64,000 nucleotides of DNA from Plantago ovata (GCA_028274465.1 CM051456.1:77114753-77178752); one strand, 5' to 3'. Counted from the stretch's first letter, positions 35,927 through 46,648 are shown. Notes: generated from the letters alone by a model not told the origin. Numbers and translations: made by a program.

Positions 35927-36074
35927 CCGGACCTCCGGGTTTCTGGACACCCGGGGCGAACCGCCCCAGATGGGGGTGATTCGCCTGGGGTGTCCAGAAC
36001 GTCCCGGGTTTCTGGACTTGCCAGGCGAATCGCCCCACGTGGGGCGCGGTTCGCCTGGCATCTCCAGACTCCTG
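35927..36074 (-). repeat. Internal GC-rich hairpin array (Gypsy F)
   Basis: Nested inverted repeats such as GGACACCCC...GGGGTGTCC and GCCAGGCGAA...TTCGCCTGGC about 130 bp downstream of the pol stop. The position corresponds to the internal array of Gypsy C (43063-43200). Confidence 0.78.
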
Positions 36075-36202
36075 GAGACGCCTTTTTCCTCCCAAAATGC
36101 AAAATTATCATCTTAAAACCTATTTTATCACCAAAAACATACGAAAATATAAAATAAAACACAATGACATGCTCAAAACAACAAAATACATCATACCTAT
36201 CC

Positions 36203-37519
36203 TTAAGTAGAGGTGGGAAAGGTTAGGTCGAGATGATCAACCTCTACTTGATCACTAGGAAGCTCGAAGTATGGTTTCACTCGTTGCCCATTCACTTTGA
36301 AAGTATTGCCCGTCTTTGGATCCAAGAGTTCTACAACTCCATGGGGAGCAACTTGGACAATCTCGTATGGTCCATCCCAACGAGTACGGAGCTTTCCAGG
36401 AAATAGACGAAGGCGAGAATTAAACACCAAAGCTTTTTGACCAGGGATCAGTTCCTTACGTACTATACCACGATCGTGATACTTCTTGGTACGCTCCTTG
36501 TAGATCTTGGCGTTCTCATAGGCACCGAGGCGTAATTCATCAAGCTCATCAAGTTGTAACAACCGTTCTTCGCCAGCCTTTCCCAAATCAAGGTTTAGCT
36601 CTTTAATAGCCCAATATGCCTTGTGCTCCAATTCCACAGGAAGATGGCATGCTTTCCCATACACAAGTCTATACGGAGTGGTTCCAATCACCGTCTTGTA
36701 GCTAGTTCTATATGCCAAAAGCGCATCATTCAATTTTCCAGACCAATCTTTCCTACTAGGCTTCACCACTCGCTCGAGAATCTTCTTAATCTGACGGTTG
36801 CTAACTTCAACTTGTCCCGAAGTCTGTGGATGATATGGCGTAGCAACACTATGGGTGACATCGTACTTCTTAAGAAGAGAAGCAAAGGTTCTGTTGACGA
36901 AGTGCGAACCTCCATCACTGATGATTGTCCTAGGATATCCAAATCTAGAAAAGATCACATCCTTTAAGAACTTCGTAACAACCGCGGCATCATTCTTTCT
37001 TGTGGGAATCGCCTCTACCCACTTTGTCACATAATCCACCGCGACGAGAATGTATTCGTAGCCTCCACTTGATGGAAACGGTCCCATGAAATCAATGCCC
37101 CACACGTCGAAAGGCTCGACCACTAGATTCCCTTGAAGGGGCATTTCCTCCTTCTTGCCAATATTACCCCCTCGTTGACATGGGTCACAATTTTTCACTA
37201 AACTTCGAGCATCTTGGTGCAAACTTGGCCAGAAAAATCCCGCTTGTAGCACCTTGCGAGCCGTTTTAATGCCACTATTGTGTCCGCCGCAATGAAGCTC
37301 ATGGCAATGACTTAGCACACTTTGTTGTTCTTCTTGCGGAATGCACCTTTTCAGAATTCCATCAGCTCCTTCTTTAAAAAGATTCGGATCATCCCATATG
37401 TAATATCTGCAACGCTTGGCAAGAGCTCTCCTATCGGAGGCTGAAAAATTAGTTGGGCAAATACCCATAGCCAAATAGTTCACAATATCAGCATACCATG
37501 GTTCTTCAGTGACTTTCAC
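36203..37519 (-). CDS. Gypsy F integrase
   Basis: 438 codons, the C-terminal part of pol, intact as a frame. Zinc-binding HHCC region at H76, H80, C111 and C114 (HELHCGGH, then NCDPCQRGG). DDE catalytic residues are present at D143 (GIDFMGPF), D202 (SDGGSHF) and E238 (GQVEVSNRQ). The C-terminal domain contains [12 protein letters not shown] and ends shortly after a KPYFELPS segment. It joins the DNA copy to chromosomal DNA. No ATG is expected here because it would be released from a polyprotein; the coordinate given is the first Met of the open segment. A stop just upstream (near 37557) separates it from RNase H in the same frame. Confidence 0.9.
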   Translation of the reverse strand: MKVTEEPWYADIVNYLAMGICPTNFSASDRRALAKRCRYYIWDDPNLFKEGADGILKRCIPQEEQQSVLSHCHELHCGGHNSGIKTARKVLQAGFFWPSLHQDARSLVKNCDPCQRGGNIGKKEEMPLQGNLVVEPFDVWGIDFMGPFPSSGGYEYILVAVDYVTKWVEAIPTRKNDAAVVTKFLKDVIFSRFGYPRTIISDGGSHFVNRTFASLLKKYDVTHSVATPYHPQTSGQVEVSNRQIKKILERVVKPSRKDWSGKLNDALLAYRTSYKTVIGTTPYRLVYGKACHLPVELEHKAYWAIKELNLDLGKAGEERLLQLDELDELRLGAYENAKIYKERTKKYHDRGIVRKELIPGQKALVFNSRLRLFPGKLRTRWDGPYEIVQVAPHGVVELLDPKTGNTFKVNGQRVKPYFELPSDQVEVDHLDLTFPTST

Positions 37520-37645
37520 TAAGTGCTCATCAGGAAGATCATCATTAATAGGAATCTAATCCATGGGAATATTGGGAATTCTAGACAAGTGGTCAGCAAC
37601 CAAATTCTCCCTACCAGCTCTATCAACTATGGTCAAATCAAAATA

Positions 37646-37903
37646 TTATAACAATAAGACCCAACGGATTAACCTTGGCTTAGAATCTTGTTTGGCAATT
37701 AAATGTCGTAAAGCAGCATGATCAGTATGGACATTCACAGGATGACCAATCAAGTAAGACCTAAACTTTTGTAAAGCAAAAACAACACCTAAAAATTCCT
37801 TTTCAGTAGTTGTATAATTAACTTGAGCTGAGTCTAAAGTCTTACTAACATAATAAATCACACGATACTTCTTATCAACTTTTTGGCATAGAACAACACC
37901 CAT
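37646..37903 (-). pseudogene. Gypsy F RNase H
   Basis: Plant Gypsy RNase H with [31 protein letters not shown] and the TDHAALRHL active-site segment. It is one base out of frame with the RT before it (break near 37900 after CDASNF) and ends at a stop in WVLLL. It then continues in the same frame through a VDRAGRENLVADHLSR-like segment, where two stops separate it from integrase. It would remove RNA from RNA-DNA hybrids. Confidence 0.85.
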
Positions 37904-39177
37904 AAAAAATTCGAAGCATCACACATTATCTCAAAAGGAAGTTTCCAATCAGGTGGCACAACAATAGGAGCAGTAACAAGCTTTTCTTTAAGGGTATTAA
38001 AAGCAACCAAACATTCATCAGAAAAATGGTAAACCACATCTTTTGCTAGTAAGTTACTTAGAGGTTTAGCAATTTTCGAAAAGTCTTTAATAAACCTCCT
38101 ATGAAAACGAACATGACCAAGAAAAGATTGCAATTCTTTCACACAAGTGGGTGGGGGGAGTTTCTCAATTATTTCGATCTTAGCCTTATCAACCTCAATC
38201 CCCCTTTCAGAAACCACATGTCCTAGAACAATGTCTTCTCTAACCATATAATGACTTTTCTCCCAACTCAAAGTTAGATTGCATTCGATGCATCTTTTTA
38301 AAACAAGATCTAGTCTATGCAAACACCCATCAAAAGAATCACCAAAGAGAGAAAAATCATCCATAAAAACTTCAACAAATTTGGTCACCATATCAGAGAA
38401 AACAGAAAGCATGCACCTTTGAAAAGTGGCGGGGGCGTTACGTAGCCCGAATGGCATCATCCTATAAGCAAACGTCCTGAATGGGCAAGTGAATGTCGTC
38501 TTCTCCTGTTCCTCCGGTGCAATCAGAATCTGATAGAAACCTAACAAGCCATCAAGAAAACAATAAAATTGCCGCCCCGCAAGGCGGTTTAGCATGTCAT
38601 CAATAAATGGCAAAGGGAAGTGGTCTTTCTTGGTGGCAGCATTCAACCTCCTATAATCAATGCACATTCGCCACCCCGTGATTTTCCTAACAGGTACTAA
38701 CTCTCCCTTCTCATTGTCTTCTACCGTAATCCCTGATTTCTTAGGAACTATATGGACGGGGCTCACCCATTGACTATCAGGAATGGGATAGATCATATCG
38801 GCGTCTAGCAACTTAATTACCTCTTTCTTCACTACTTCTTGCATCGCAGGATTTATCCTATGCTGAGGTTGCCTAACGGGTTTGACATCTTGCTCTAGAG
38901 TGATATTGTGCACACACCGTGTTGGGCTAATTCTCTTTATATCCTTAATTAGCTTACCTTCTTCATCGCTAGAGAGATGTGAAGAGACTATCACAGGTTT
39001 TTTCTTATTTTCCCCTAAGTAGACATACTTGAGCTGTGCAGGAAGGGGCTTTAATTCTAAGCTAGGCTCTTCTGGAAATTTGCTCTCTACCTCTTCTTCA
39101 TATAAAGGTTCAAGCACTTATTCTCCTACGGGAATTTCAGGCGTACTACCCATCATCTCAACTATCTCCCTTGCTTC
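37858..39177 (-). pseudogene. Gypsy F reverse transcriptase
   Basis: Complete RT domain in one frame, counted from 39117: GWRMCIDYRRLNAATKKDH, then FLDG at residues 187-190, then MPFGLRNAPATFQRCM, then the catalytic FMDD at 251-254 (VFMDDFSLFG), then LGHVVSERGIEVDKAKI and the connection LQSFLGHVRFHRRFI. FMDD and this arrangement are normal for Athila-type RT; LDGLLGFYQI departs slightly from the usual LDGYSGY. Two in-frame TAA codons (near 39178 and 39120) separate it from protease. A frameshift ends it near 37900. Confidence 0.9.
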
Positions 39178-40200
39178 TTAGGATAAGTGGCAAGTCACAA
39201 CCTGCATGGTTAGTGCCTCCTCAAGAGGTTCACGATTATCATAGCAATGATGAAATTCAAAAATCACAGAATCATAGCAATCGACAAAATTTAATTCTTC
39301 TACGACTTCCTTATCTCCTATGCTACATCCTACCAATTCAATTTTCTCACCAATTACCTCCATGGAGATTTTCTCACCTTTGAGTTCAAGGCATGTATTT
39401 GTAGTGCCCATGAATGGTCTTCCAAGCAATACCACGTGCTCACGAACATGGCTCTTCCCTTCATCAACCGACTTCATGATCACAAAATCTGCAGGAATTA
39501 TTAGTTTATCAACTTTTACAATGATATCTTCAACTATTCCCACCGGACGCTTCACGCTATCGTCTGCCATTTGTACAACCATCTCGGTTGGCTTAACTTC
39601 TCCAAGATCTAGAGCTTTATAGACTGAGTATGGCATGAGATTGATGCTAGCTCCTAAGTCGAGCATAGCCTTGGTGGACCGCCCATTGCCCATAGTAATG
39701 TCAATTATGAAGCTTCCTCGATCACGTTGCTTCGTTGGAAGTTCCGCAATAGAATTCACCGCCTCGATTCTTTTGTCACTTTTCACCTCCCGAAAGAACT
39801 TCGTGTAGGCGGGAATATTCTGAATTAATTCCAAGAGAGGTACATTAACTTCAACCTTAGAGAGGTGTTGGTACAGCGGTGACTCCATTATATCCTTTTT
39901 GACCGGTTTGATTCTACTAGGGAATGGTACATGAGGTTTTGGGGGCACATATGGATTGGAGGACTTATGAAGCACCTCCGTATTATCAGGCGTATCCCCC
40001 GTAACCTTATCATCGACAACGTCTCCTTCGGGTGTTTGAGGTGTATCGTCCTGCACTTGAGGTTCTTTTGAACTTTGACCAACTTCTTGTTCAGTGCTTG
40101 TTCCTGCATCGTTAGTCACAGTAGATTTAATATGTTTAGGACGTACAAAATTAGGAATTGTAGTTACCTTTCCACCTCGGAGGAGTAGTTTCACTTCCTC
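39178..40200 (-). pseudogene. Gypsy F protease region
   Basis: In the same frame as RT. It contains the retropepsin-like active site MLDLGASINLMPYSVY (DLGAS, the Athila variant of DTGAS), then MADDSVKRPVGIVEDI and HVVLLGRPFMGTTN. The upstream linker is Pro/Lys-rich. It is one frame away from the end of gag, with the shift inside the GC-rich array at 40272-40434; reading in the protease frame extends upstream into that array. It processes Gag-Pol. Confidence 0.85.
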
Positions 40201-41363
40201 GTACTCAGGAACCTCAGTAGTAACAGTTGGAAGTGGCTTGGGATCGATGAAATCAGCTTCGAGTGTCGAAACAGGGGAGCTGGGGTCGTCCAGCTCCCTG
40301 GAGCTGGGGGTGATTCGCCCCCTGCCCCGGGCAAATCGCCTGGGGCGAGCTGGGACACCCCCAGCTCTCTGCCTGTGGGGGGCGATTCACCCCCTATGCC
40401 GGGTGGTTCGCCCCCCACCTCCAGAAGGGCGTCTCCGTCAAAAACCTCCCCGTCTTCGAGTTTATGAACCTCCTCTACTTTTTCACACTTTAACAAGCTT
40501 AATTTCTCCAGTAGCTGCTCAGTTACTTCGACCCCTTCAAAAACTTTCGCTAAACGGAGATTATCTTCAACTAGCCCGGCGTGTGCAATTTCATAAACAC
40601 TTTCGATGGCCTTCATTCCTGCGTAAAACGCAAGTTCATCCTCCTCACTGATATCTTCGTCTTCAGAATATCCTTCGTATAAGCCTTTAGTTTCGCCCCG
40701 ATTTGAATTCCCATTGGTGACTTGACTCGAAATTAGCCTCTCAGATTGTGCAGAACCACTGGCGTACCTTCGAAAGACCTTCTCTGCCTCTTCAACTGTA
40801 CATTTTTCTAATCCTCCACACATCCCATCCACTTGAAGCCTAACATCATCACGTAGACCACCAACAAAATACCAAATCAGCTCCCCATCGTCGAAACGGT
40901 GATGGGGGCACTCACGTTTATACAACTCAAAAAGTTCATAGGTGTCACAAAATCCCTCATACTCTCCTTGCTTGAAGTGTTCGATCCTATTTCGTAAGGC
41001 AATTGTCTCATGGTAAGGCATAAACCGCGCCAAGAACTCCTCTACTATTTGGCTCCATGTTTTCAGCGATCCTGGTGCTAACCTGGATATCCAAAGCCTT
41101 GGCTCATATCCGAGAGCGAAAGAAAATAATCTCCTGCATAATTGGTCCTCAGTGAACCCCTTTGCTGGAACTTTTGCTAGTTCTTCCTCATAGGATCTGA
41201 CGAAACTTAACGGATTCATCCCCACTCCATCTTCGAACCTCGGTATGTCTCTCACCACTGAACTTGTCGCTTCGTACCTCTTCAACTCTTCCTCCAAGTA
41301 TATAGCTGAACTTCTCCTAACTTGCGAGAATTGGGGCATCATGCGAGCTTTCATGGACGTCAT
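40191..41363 (-). CDS. Gypsy F gag, C-terminus altered
   Basis: The first ATG is at 41363 (minus). Retrotransposon gag capsid domain with GMNPLSFVRSYEEELAKV, LFSFALGYEPRLWISRLAPG, then LKTWSQIVEEFLARFMPYHE, GFCDTYELFELYKRECPHH and FVGGLRDDVR. It continues through an acidic SEDEDISEEDELAF segment. The last quarter (about residue 300 on) is a translated GC-hairpin array giving repeated GGESPP. The frame then leaves that of protease and stops at 40191. No zinc knuckle is seen. It forms the virus-like particle. Confidence 0.85.
   Translation of the reverse strand: MTSMKARMMPQFSQVRRSSAIYLEEELKRYEATSSVVRDIPRFEDGVGMNPLSFVRSYEEELAKVPAKGFTEDQLCRRLFSFALGYEPRLWISRLAPGSLKTWSQIVEEFLARFMPYHETIALRNRIEHFKQGEYEGFCDTYELFELYKRECPHHRFDDGELIWYFVGGLRDDVRLQVDGMCGGLEKCTVEEAEKVFRRYASGSAQSERLISSQVTNGNSNRGETKGLYEGYSEDEDISEEDELAFYAGMKAIESVYEIAHAGLVEDNLRLAKVFEGVEVTEQLLEKLSLLKCEKVEEVHKLEDGEVFDGDALLEVGGEPPGIGGESPPTGRELGVSQLAPGDLPGAGGESPPAPGSWTTPAPLFRHSKLISSIPSHFQLLLLRFLSTRK
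40272..40434 (-). repeat. GC-rich hairpin array inside gag (Gypsy F)
   Basis: A run of GGCGAATCACC/GGCGAACCACC/GGCGATTTGCC-type inverted repeats, plus CCAGCTC/GAGCTGG stems, within the gag reading frame. The array contains the gag-protease frame break. Same motif class as the LTR promoter arrays. Confidence 0.75.
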
Positions 41364-41505
41364 ACCTGAATATCTGTAACAAGAGTAACTCAAAACTGAA
41401 AATTAGTCCTGTTAGAAGTCGCAAAATTCTGGAAACAAATTAACTACTAACTCTGAGAATTGAAAGCTGAAACTATAAATAAGCTAAAGAGAAAAAAGGA
41501 GTATA

Positions 41506-41524
41506 GTCCCCAGCAACGGCGCCA
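41506..41524 (-). other. Primer-binding site of Gypsy F
   Basis: Minus strand TGGCGCCGTTGCTGGGGAC, tRNA-Asp type with one mismatch, three bases inside the 5' LTR. Confidence 0.9.
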
Positions 41525-41527
41525 ATT

Positions 41528-42737
41528 TGATGAACGAGATTGTCAGACTCAATTAATCAAATAAATTTGTTTTTAGCCAAAGGCAATTCACAACTACAAC
41601 GAAAACCAAGGCACGTAGTGTAGAAGTAAAATAACCTCAAGTGTCGATCTCTAAGGACTATAACTAGCTTTATCAAATTTAACTTAAACTATAAATCAGA
41701 AATCAAGCAAAGCACAGATTTTTCTTATCAATATGATGGAAGTCAGTGATAGTATGGTCATTCAAAGCAACGGGTAATAATCTTGCATGAAGTACTTGAA
41801 GTTTGTATAGAGATCTATGATCATGAATTGTCCTACGTGTTCCTTTCAATTCAACACTACGAAGATAGATGGCTTAGATAGATCAAAGAAATAAAACAAT
41901 AATCAAGTCTTAAACGCGCAAAGCCACTCATGCATAATCAAGAACCCTAGTTAAGAAATCACATACTATCACCAACGATAGATTTAGCTACTCATATTGC
42001 AATCAACAAGAATCAAAGCAAGATTGAATGAAAACATGTTGAATGAAATAAATAAAAGCAGAAAAATCGTGAGATACAAGTTACCAACGAAGGTTGTCAA
42101 TCTCCGATGAATTGCTAACTCACAAGCAAAAATCGAAAATCAATAATCAAAGATGTCCAATCTCTATGCTAAAGCTTCCAAATCAATAAGAAAAAGAGTC
42201 TTCTATGCTAATAATTCCCAGAACAGGCTCTGGAGAATTTGTCACTCAAAATAATGTGAAAAGGTCTGAAAAACGTAGAAAAATAGGCAAACTATATATA
42301 GATGTCGGAAACTCCCAGGCGAACCGCCCCAGGTGCCGGGAAATTCGCCTGGTGTGGGGCGAATCGCCCCACGTCGCAGGCGGTTCGCCTGGGACATCCG
42401 GACTGGCGAGAGCGAGATTTTCGGTCTTCTTTTCCTTTTCGGACTCGGATTTTGCCTTCTAGTGACCTCTAAGCCTTGAAACTCGTCCCCTAGGCCTCAA
42501 ATCTCATCCGGAACCATCTAGATACACCACGTATGTCCTCGAAACACCAAAACTTTGACCTCTTAATCAATATTGCCCATAAACATACGTTTTTTACCTA
42601 AAACCTGAAAAATGCAAAGAAAAGGGAAACGTGACACTATTCTAATAAAATGAACTAAAATATAAGCTAAATTAACCTAGATGATAGCTAAATTGGTGAA
42701 AAAGACTCGAATGAAAGTGTAAAATACACGTTCATCA
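41528..42737 (-). repeat. 5' LTR of Gypsy F
   Basis: 1210 bp, very similar to the 3' copy. GC hairpins at 42312-42400 lie upstream (in element sense) of the TATA box at 42293-42300. It has one more GC hairpin unit than the 3' LTR, which accounts for much of the length difference. Confidence 0.9.
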
Positions 42738-42742
42738 GTTAT

Positions 42743-42895
42743 TTCTTAGATTTCGATTTTACTGATTTTGTTAATTTCAGTTTTCAGGGAATCATGGACT
42801 TGCTTGAGCAGCTAAGGAGAGGAGCCAAGGATGGTTCCCAAGATGCGAGTAATGGAACGGATGCACAAGCTTCGTTTCCATTTGATAATGGATAA
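42743..42895 (+). pseudogene. Gypsy C ORF tail after the Gypsy F insertion
   Basis: Resumes in frame the ORF interrupted at 33141 and ends at TAA 42893-42895; it contains an internal ATG at 42794 (MDLLEQLRRGAKDG). Continuity across the insertion after removing one GTTAT copy supports Gypsy F being the younger element. Function unknown. Confidence 0.6.
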
Positions 42896-43062
42896 CCTAA
42901 GTGGCATTGCTTGCATGTAGTTTAGTTTTATAGCTTTCTTGCATTGCATCCATATTTGTTTTGAGCACTTCATTGTTTTTTTCTATGTTTAAGTGTGTTT
43001 TTGGTGATAGAATAGGTAAAAAGATGGTGATTGTGTGTATGGGGACAAAAAACGAGGCGCCA

Positions 43063-43200
43063 GGGTTCTGGAGCTCCCAGGCGGGGCGGTGCGCCTGGGA
43101 GGGTCAGGCCGCCTGAGGCTTTCTGGAAGCCCCAGGCGAACCGCCCCCCACACGGGGCAGTGCGCCTGGGGGTCCAGAAAGCCGGGTGTCCGGATTTTCA
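43063..43200 (+). repeat. Internal GC-rich hairpin array (Gypsy C)
   Basis: Inverted repeats CCCAGGCG...CGCCTGGG and CCCCAGGCG...CGCCTGGGG, bounded by CCGGATTTTCATCCGG. Located between the ORF and the paired hairpins, as in Gypsy F. Confidence 0.78.
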
Positions 43201-43857
43201 TCCGGATACCCCATTTTGTCCCCATGTTCAAACTTATTGATCTTTTTATCCTTTTTATCACCCGTTTTGCTTTCTCACGAGTTTCATTGAGTAGTACAGG
43301 TTACAGGTACTCTTCCAGCTCTCACCTAATATCCACTTTCGGTGTTCGGGACGTACGACGAAGTTCAGGTTTGGGGGGGGGGGTTATTGCTGGGTATTTC
43401 TATAACTTATTTTTCTTATGATAACTCGTGAAAATCTTTGTTTGCACGTTTACCGCTTTCTTATGATTTAGTTTGTTCGTATGCATTCATCCTTAGTCTA
43501 GTTTTTCATGATGTTGTGTGGAATTTATTGCCAAATTTTTTAAACTTTTTTATTGTATAGACTAAGTGTTTGTGACCATTGCCCATACATTGCATCTCTA
43601 TGGAATAGTTTGAGGTTTGTCTCGCTTGGCTTGTCATATTCGTATGTGCACTAGTTAAACTTGGTAGTCTCGACATCACTATGTGGTGTTTTCTCTACTG
43701 CGGTTCGCGAAGGCCTTATAAAATGTTGCATGTTAGAGTCTTTGGTTGTATTCTCGTGTAATTATGTACCTAATAGGCAACAAGTCTTCACCTTACTTTT
43801 TGAGATTGCTAAATTCCTAGGAAGGAGGTAGAGTGAGGTGTGTGATCATTTGTTTGA

Positions 43858-44150
43858 AACCTATTCTAACGAATAGGTTTAGGGAGGGGGTTACCTTTGT
43901 TATGACTTGTTTTTCGTATAGTTGAGTAGTGTTGAGTTTGTTTTTCTTTTTCTTGTGAGTTTGTGCTCCAACCTATTCTTTCGAATAGGTTTGGGGAGGT
44001 CATTGTAGTGTTATTGTTATTTCCTTTCATTGTACTTCCATTGTGCTACTGCGGGCTATACATAAAAAAAAGAAAGAAAAAAGGAAAAAAAAATCAAAAA
44101 TTCTAGAATATGGAAAAAGGAAAAAAAAGAAAAAAAAAGAATAAGACCCA
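43858..44150 (+). other. Paired hairpins and purine tract (Gypsy C)
   Basis: Hairpins AACCTATTC-TAAC-GAATAGGTT (43858-43879) and AACCTATTC-TTTC-GAATAGGTT (43970-43991) both have perfect 9-bp stems; the second is followed by TTTGGGGAGG. A nearly pure A/G tract follows at about 44064-44150. A poly-G PPT-like run (GGTTT then 11 G) lies at 43368-43383. Confidence 0.72.
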
Positions 44151-44235
44151 AAAAAACAAAAGAAGGGTCCAAGCAAGCCAAAAAGCAGTTTTAGCAAAGT
44201 ATTGCATTATTTTTCAACTTTTGTAGTAGTTCGTA

Positions 44236-44778
44236 ATCGAGTTGTAAATTATTTCTTGTGTTCTCGTGTCGCCTAGTCCAAGGCTTGTTCTAGACCACCC
44301 TCGTCCTGCCATTCAGGAAGTGGTGAAGAGTTTTTCTTTAAGAGTCGGGTAGAATAGGGGAGTGTTGTCTTTTAAGGAACCCTCCTTCGTTTGATGAGAG
44401 CTAGTATTGGTTCGACCTCTCTTGAGGGAAAGTCTCACTTGGTGAACAGTAGTAAGCCCTCAGTTTCATAGGCACGGGGCAACCATTTGTATTTTGACAT
44501 GCATCATTACGTCGTCATTGACTAGGTCCAGGTAGAGAATGTTACGAGAGAGTCTCTTGTTTAACAAAGTGCATATGTGAATGTGTATAGGTTCAATCGA
44601 GACATTCTTCAACCTACTTCCATGTTATGATTTGTATGGTCTTTGTTCATAAGTATTTGGTAGATACAATCGATTATTTCTTCTTGTTTGGCATGAGACT
44701 CCTCTTTGTGTTGCATGTAGGTTGCATAGAGTCTAGCTAGTTGCTTGAGGACAAGCAAAGGTTCGGTTTTGGGGAGTT
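44236..44778 (+). other. Conserved 3' non-coding block and PPT of Gypsy C
   Basis: Same block as in Gypsy A, F and Z, ending with GAGGACAAGCAAAGGTTCGG and the PPT TTTTGGGGAGT just before the 3' LTR. Confidence 0.8.
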
Positions 44779-45093
44779 TGATGACAACGTTTTTTACACT
44801 ATCATTCGAGTCTTTTTTAACCAATTTAGCTATTCTCTTGCATGCATTTTAGTGCATTTTGTTAGAATAGTGTCACATTTCCATTTCTTTTGTTCTTTTC
44901 AGGTTTTAGGTGGAAATCTCATTTTTGGAAGTAATTCATGGCGAAACAATGACGTTTTGGTGCAACGAGATCACCTGTGCTGTGTCAAGGAGTACCGAAA
45001 CGAGTTTCAAGACCAAGAGATCAAGTTTCGGAGCTCAAAACCGTGCAAGGGGCCGAATTCGAAGATCCGAAGAAGGAATTCCGCACGGGCCGC
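44779..45093 (+). repeat. 3' LTR of Gypsy C, first 315 bp
   Basis: Starts TGATGACAACG and follows the 5' LTR (compare 30797-31067) up to CACGGGCCGC, where Copia D begins. The remaining part should lie to the right of the Copia array, beyond the window. Confidence 0.85.
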
Positions 45094-46646
45094 TGTTAGG
45101 AAACTTGTAATTTTGATTAGCAATTAACCATGCTAAATTAAGGAAAGTCCAGTAACTAGTACTCTTAAGGTCCATAGGAATTTAGAATTTTAAGGAACGT
45201 TTGCTGAAGACTTAGATTAGGTACTAGTTAGGTGCATTAACCGCTTATGATGTATCTTGTTTTCTGAAAAGAAAAACAACCTATTGAAGCATTTGCTGAT
45301 GATGTACTTTGTTTACACAAACAAACTATTGAAGCATTAGAACCGTTCAGAAACTTGAAGAATTCGAAGACTGAAGACTAAAGAAGATTTCTGAAGATGG
45401 TATCTACAAAGGCACATGTTGCTAAGAAAGTGGAAACTTCAGCAACAACTTGCATAAGTGAAAATCTATATGACAGAGTAGGTTGTGCTTGCTGAAACTG
45501 AGACTGACCACTTGCTGAAATACATATGTGACCTCCTTGCTGAAAGTACTTGCATTTGTGCTCCAACGTTCATATTTGAATTTCATTCAAATGAACGTTA
45601 AATGCAAAGTAAGCACGCGAAGAACATGAACTAGAAGACAAATAAAGGACGCTGCTGAAAGTACAAAAGCACGATAGTGACATCTTAAGGAACAAAGCCT
45701 TAGAATTCGAAATTCAAACAGCTCCCTTGATTCACTATAAATAGAGGTCATCCGGCAAAGAGTTGAAGGGTGTCAAGAACGTGATCAAACTCTCACTTGT
45801 GCTTAAACACTCAAACCCTTCAATACTCTTCACTGCCATTGATCCGTTCCAAGACATAAAGCTTGAAAAAGCTACTTGTGAAGAAGTAGAACATTCACGG
45901 CTAAGAAATTAGTTAAGTGTTCTTTCTTTCAAACAAGAACAAGTCTTGACACCAGAAACAATCAAACTTGTTTACTGCAAAGTATTCAAAGTTTTGTTTC
46001 TTAGATTACTTGTTGTAGCTGAATAAGTTATAATCAAGTTATCTCATCCCAAACCTCTCTAACTGAAAAAAACCCTTTTAGACGTGAAATTCAAGGGGAA
46101 CTTAATCAAGCATAGTGTTGCTGATTATAAGTCCCAAGTTTGGTGGAGAACAAGATTTCGTTCTCCAGTTAGGTTGGAAACGAAACAAGTGTGCTTTGGT
46201 TTCTGTAGAATCGCTCTAGATAGGTGTTGTAAAGAACCTCAAACTTATCTTAGTGGATTCAGTCCTAGAAAGGACAAAGTGGATTAGTTGAGAGATTACG
46301 CCACTATCAGATACCACTATAAAAGTGTTTGTGTGATTTACTTTACTGCATTTAAGTTTTCAGCAAAGCATATCTATATGTACACTGTCACTCTGCTCAC
46401 TTGCTCAAACTATCACTTACTGATTAAAGCACTTATTGTACAAAGACTTCCGCTCTATGAATTTAAGTATCAGTAAAACTCGTTACTGAAGAGTAACTAG
46501 TACTTGCTGAGAAAATTAAGTATCAGCAAACTCATTACTGAAAAGTAATAAGCCCTTGCTGAGAAAGTTTTTAAACGACGAAAGTTTGAAAAGACTATTC
46601 ACCCCCCCCCCCTCTAGTCTTTTCTTGTTGTTTAAAAGGACCAACA
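45094..46646 (+). repeat. 5' LTR of Copia D
   Basis: 1553 bp, TGTTAGG...CCAACA. I counted 11 copies of TTGCTGA/TCAGCAA in it. A C11 run at 46602-46612 lies about 34 bp before the LTR end. Closely similar to the LTR at 60421. Confidence 0.9.
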
Positions 46647-46648
46647 AG

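Larger units (their letters stand above)
33142..42737 (-). mobile_element. Gypsy F: full-length Athila-like retrotransposon
   Basis: 9.6-kb minus-strand element with both LTRs (5' at 42737-41528, 3' at 34326-33142), tRNA-Asp PBS, gag, protease, RT, RNase H, integrase and PPT. It is flanked by a perfect 5-bp duplication GTTAT (33137-33141 and 42738-42742), which proves insertion into Gypsy C. The pol genes are complete but broken by a small number of stops and frameshifts. There is no ORF between integrase and the 3' LTR, unlike Gypsy A. Confidence 0.93.
30797..45093 (+). mobile_element. Gypsy C: gag-only non-autonomous Athila-like element
   Basis: 5' LTR 30797-32029, PBS, gag-like ORF (32372 onward), then Gypsy F inserted at 33142-42737, then Gypsy C's ORF tail, GC hairpins, paired hairpins, 3' non-coding block, PPT and the first 315 bp of the 3' LTR, which is cut at 45093 by Copia D. 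Without the insertion its interior is only about 3.1 kb and has no protease, RT or integrase. The left target flank is CCATG (30792-30796); the right one is outside the window. Confidence 0.85.

Noticed and set aside
40094..40651. Plus-strand frame opposite Gypsy F gag
   Set aside because: Shadow of the minus-strand gag and its GC-rich array; the minus strand has the real gag motifs.
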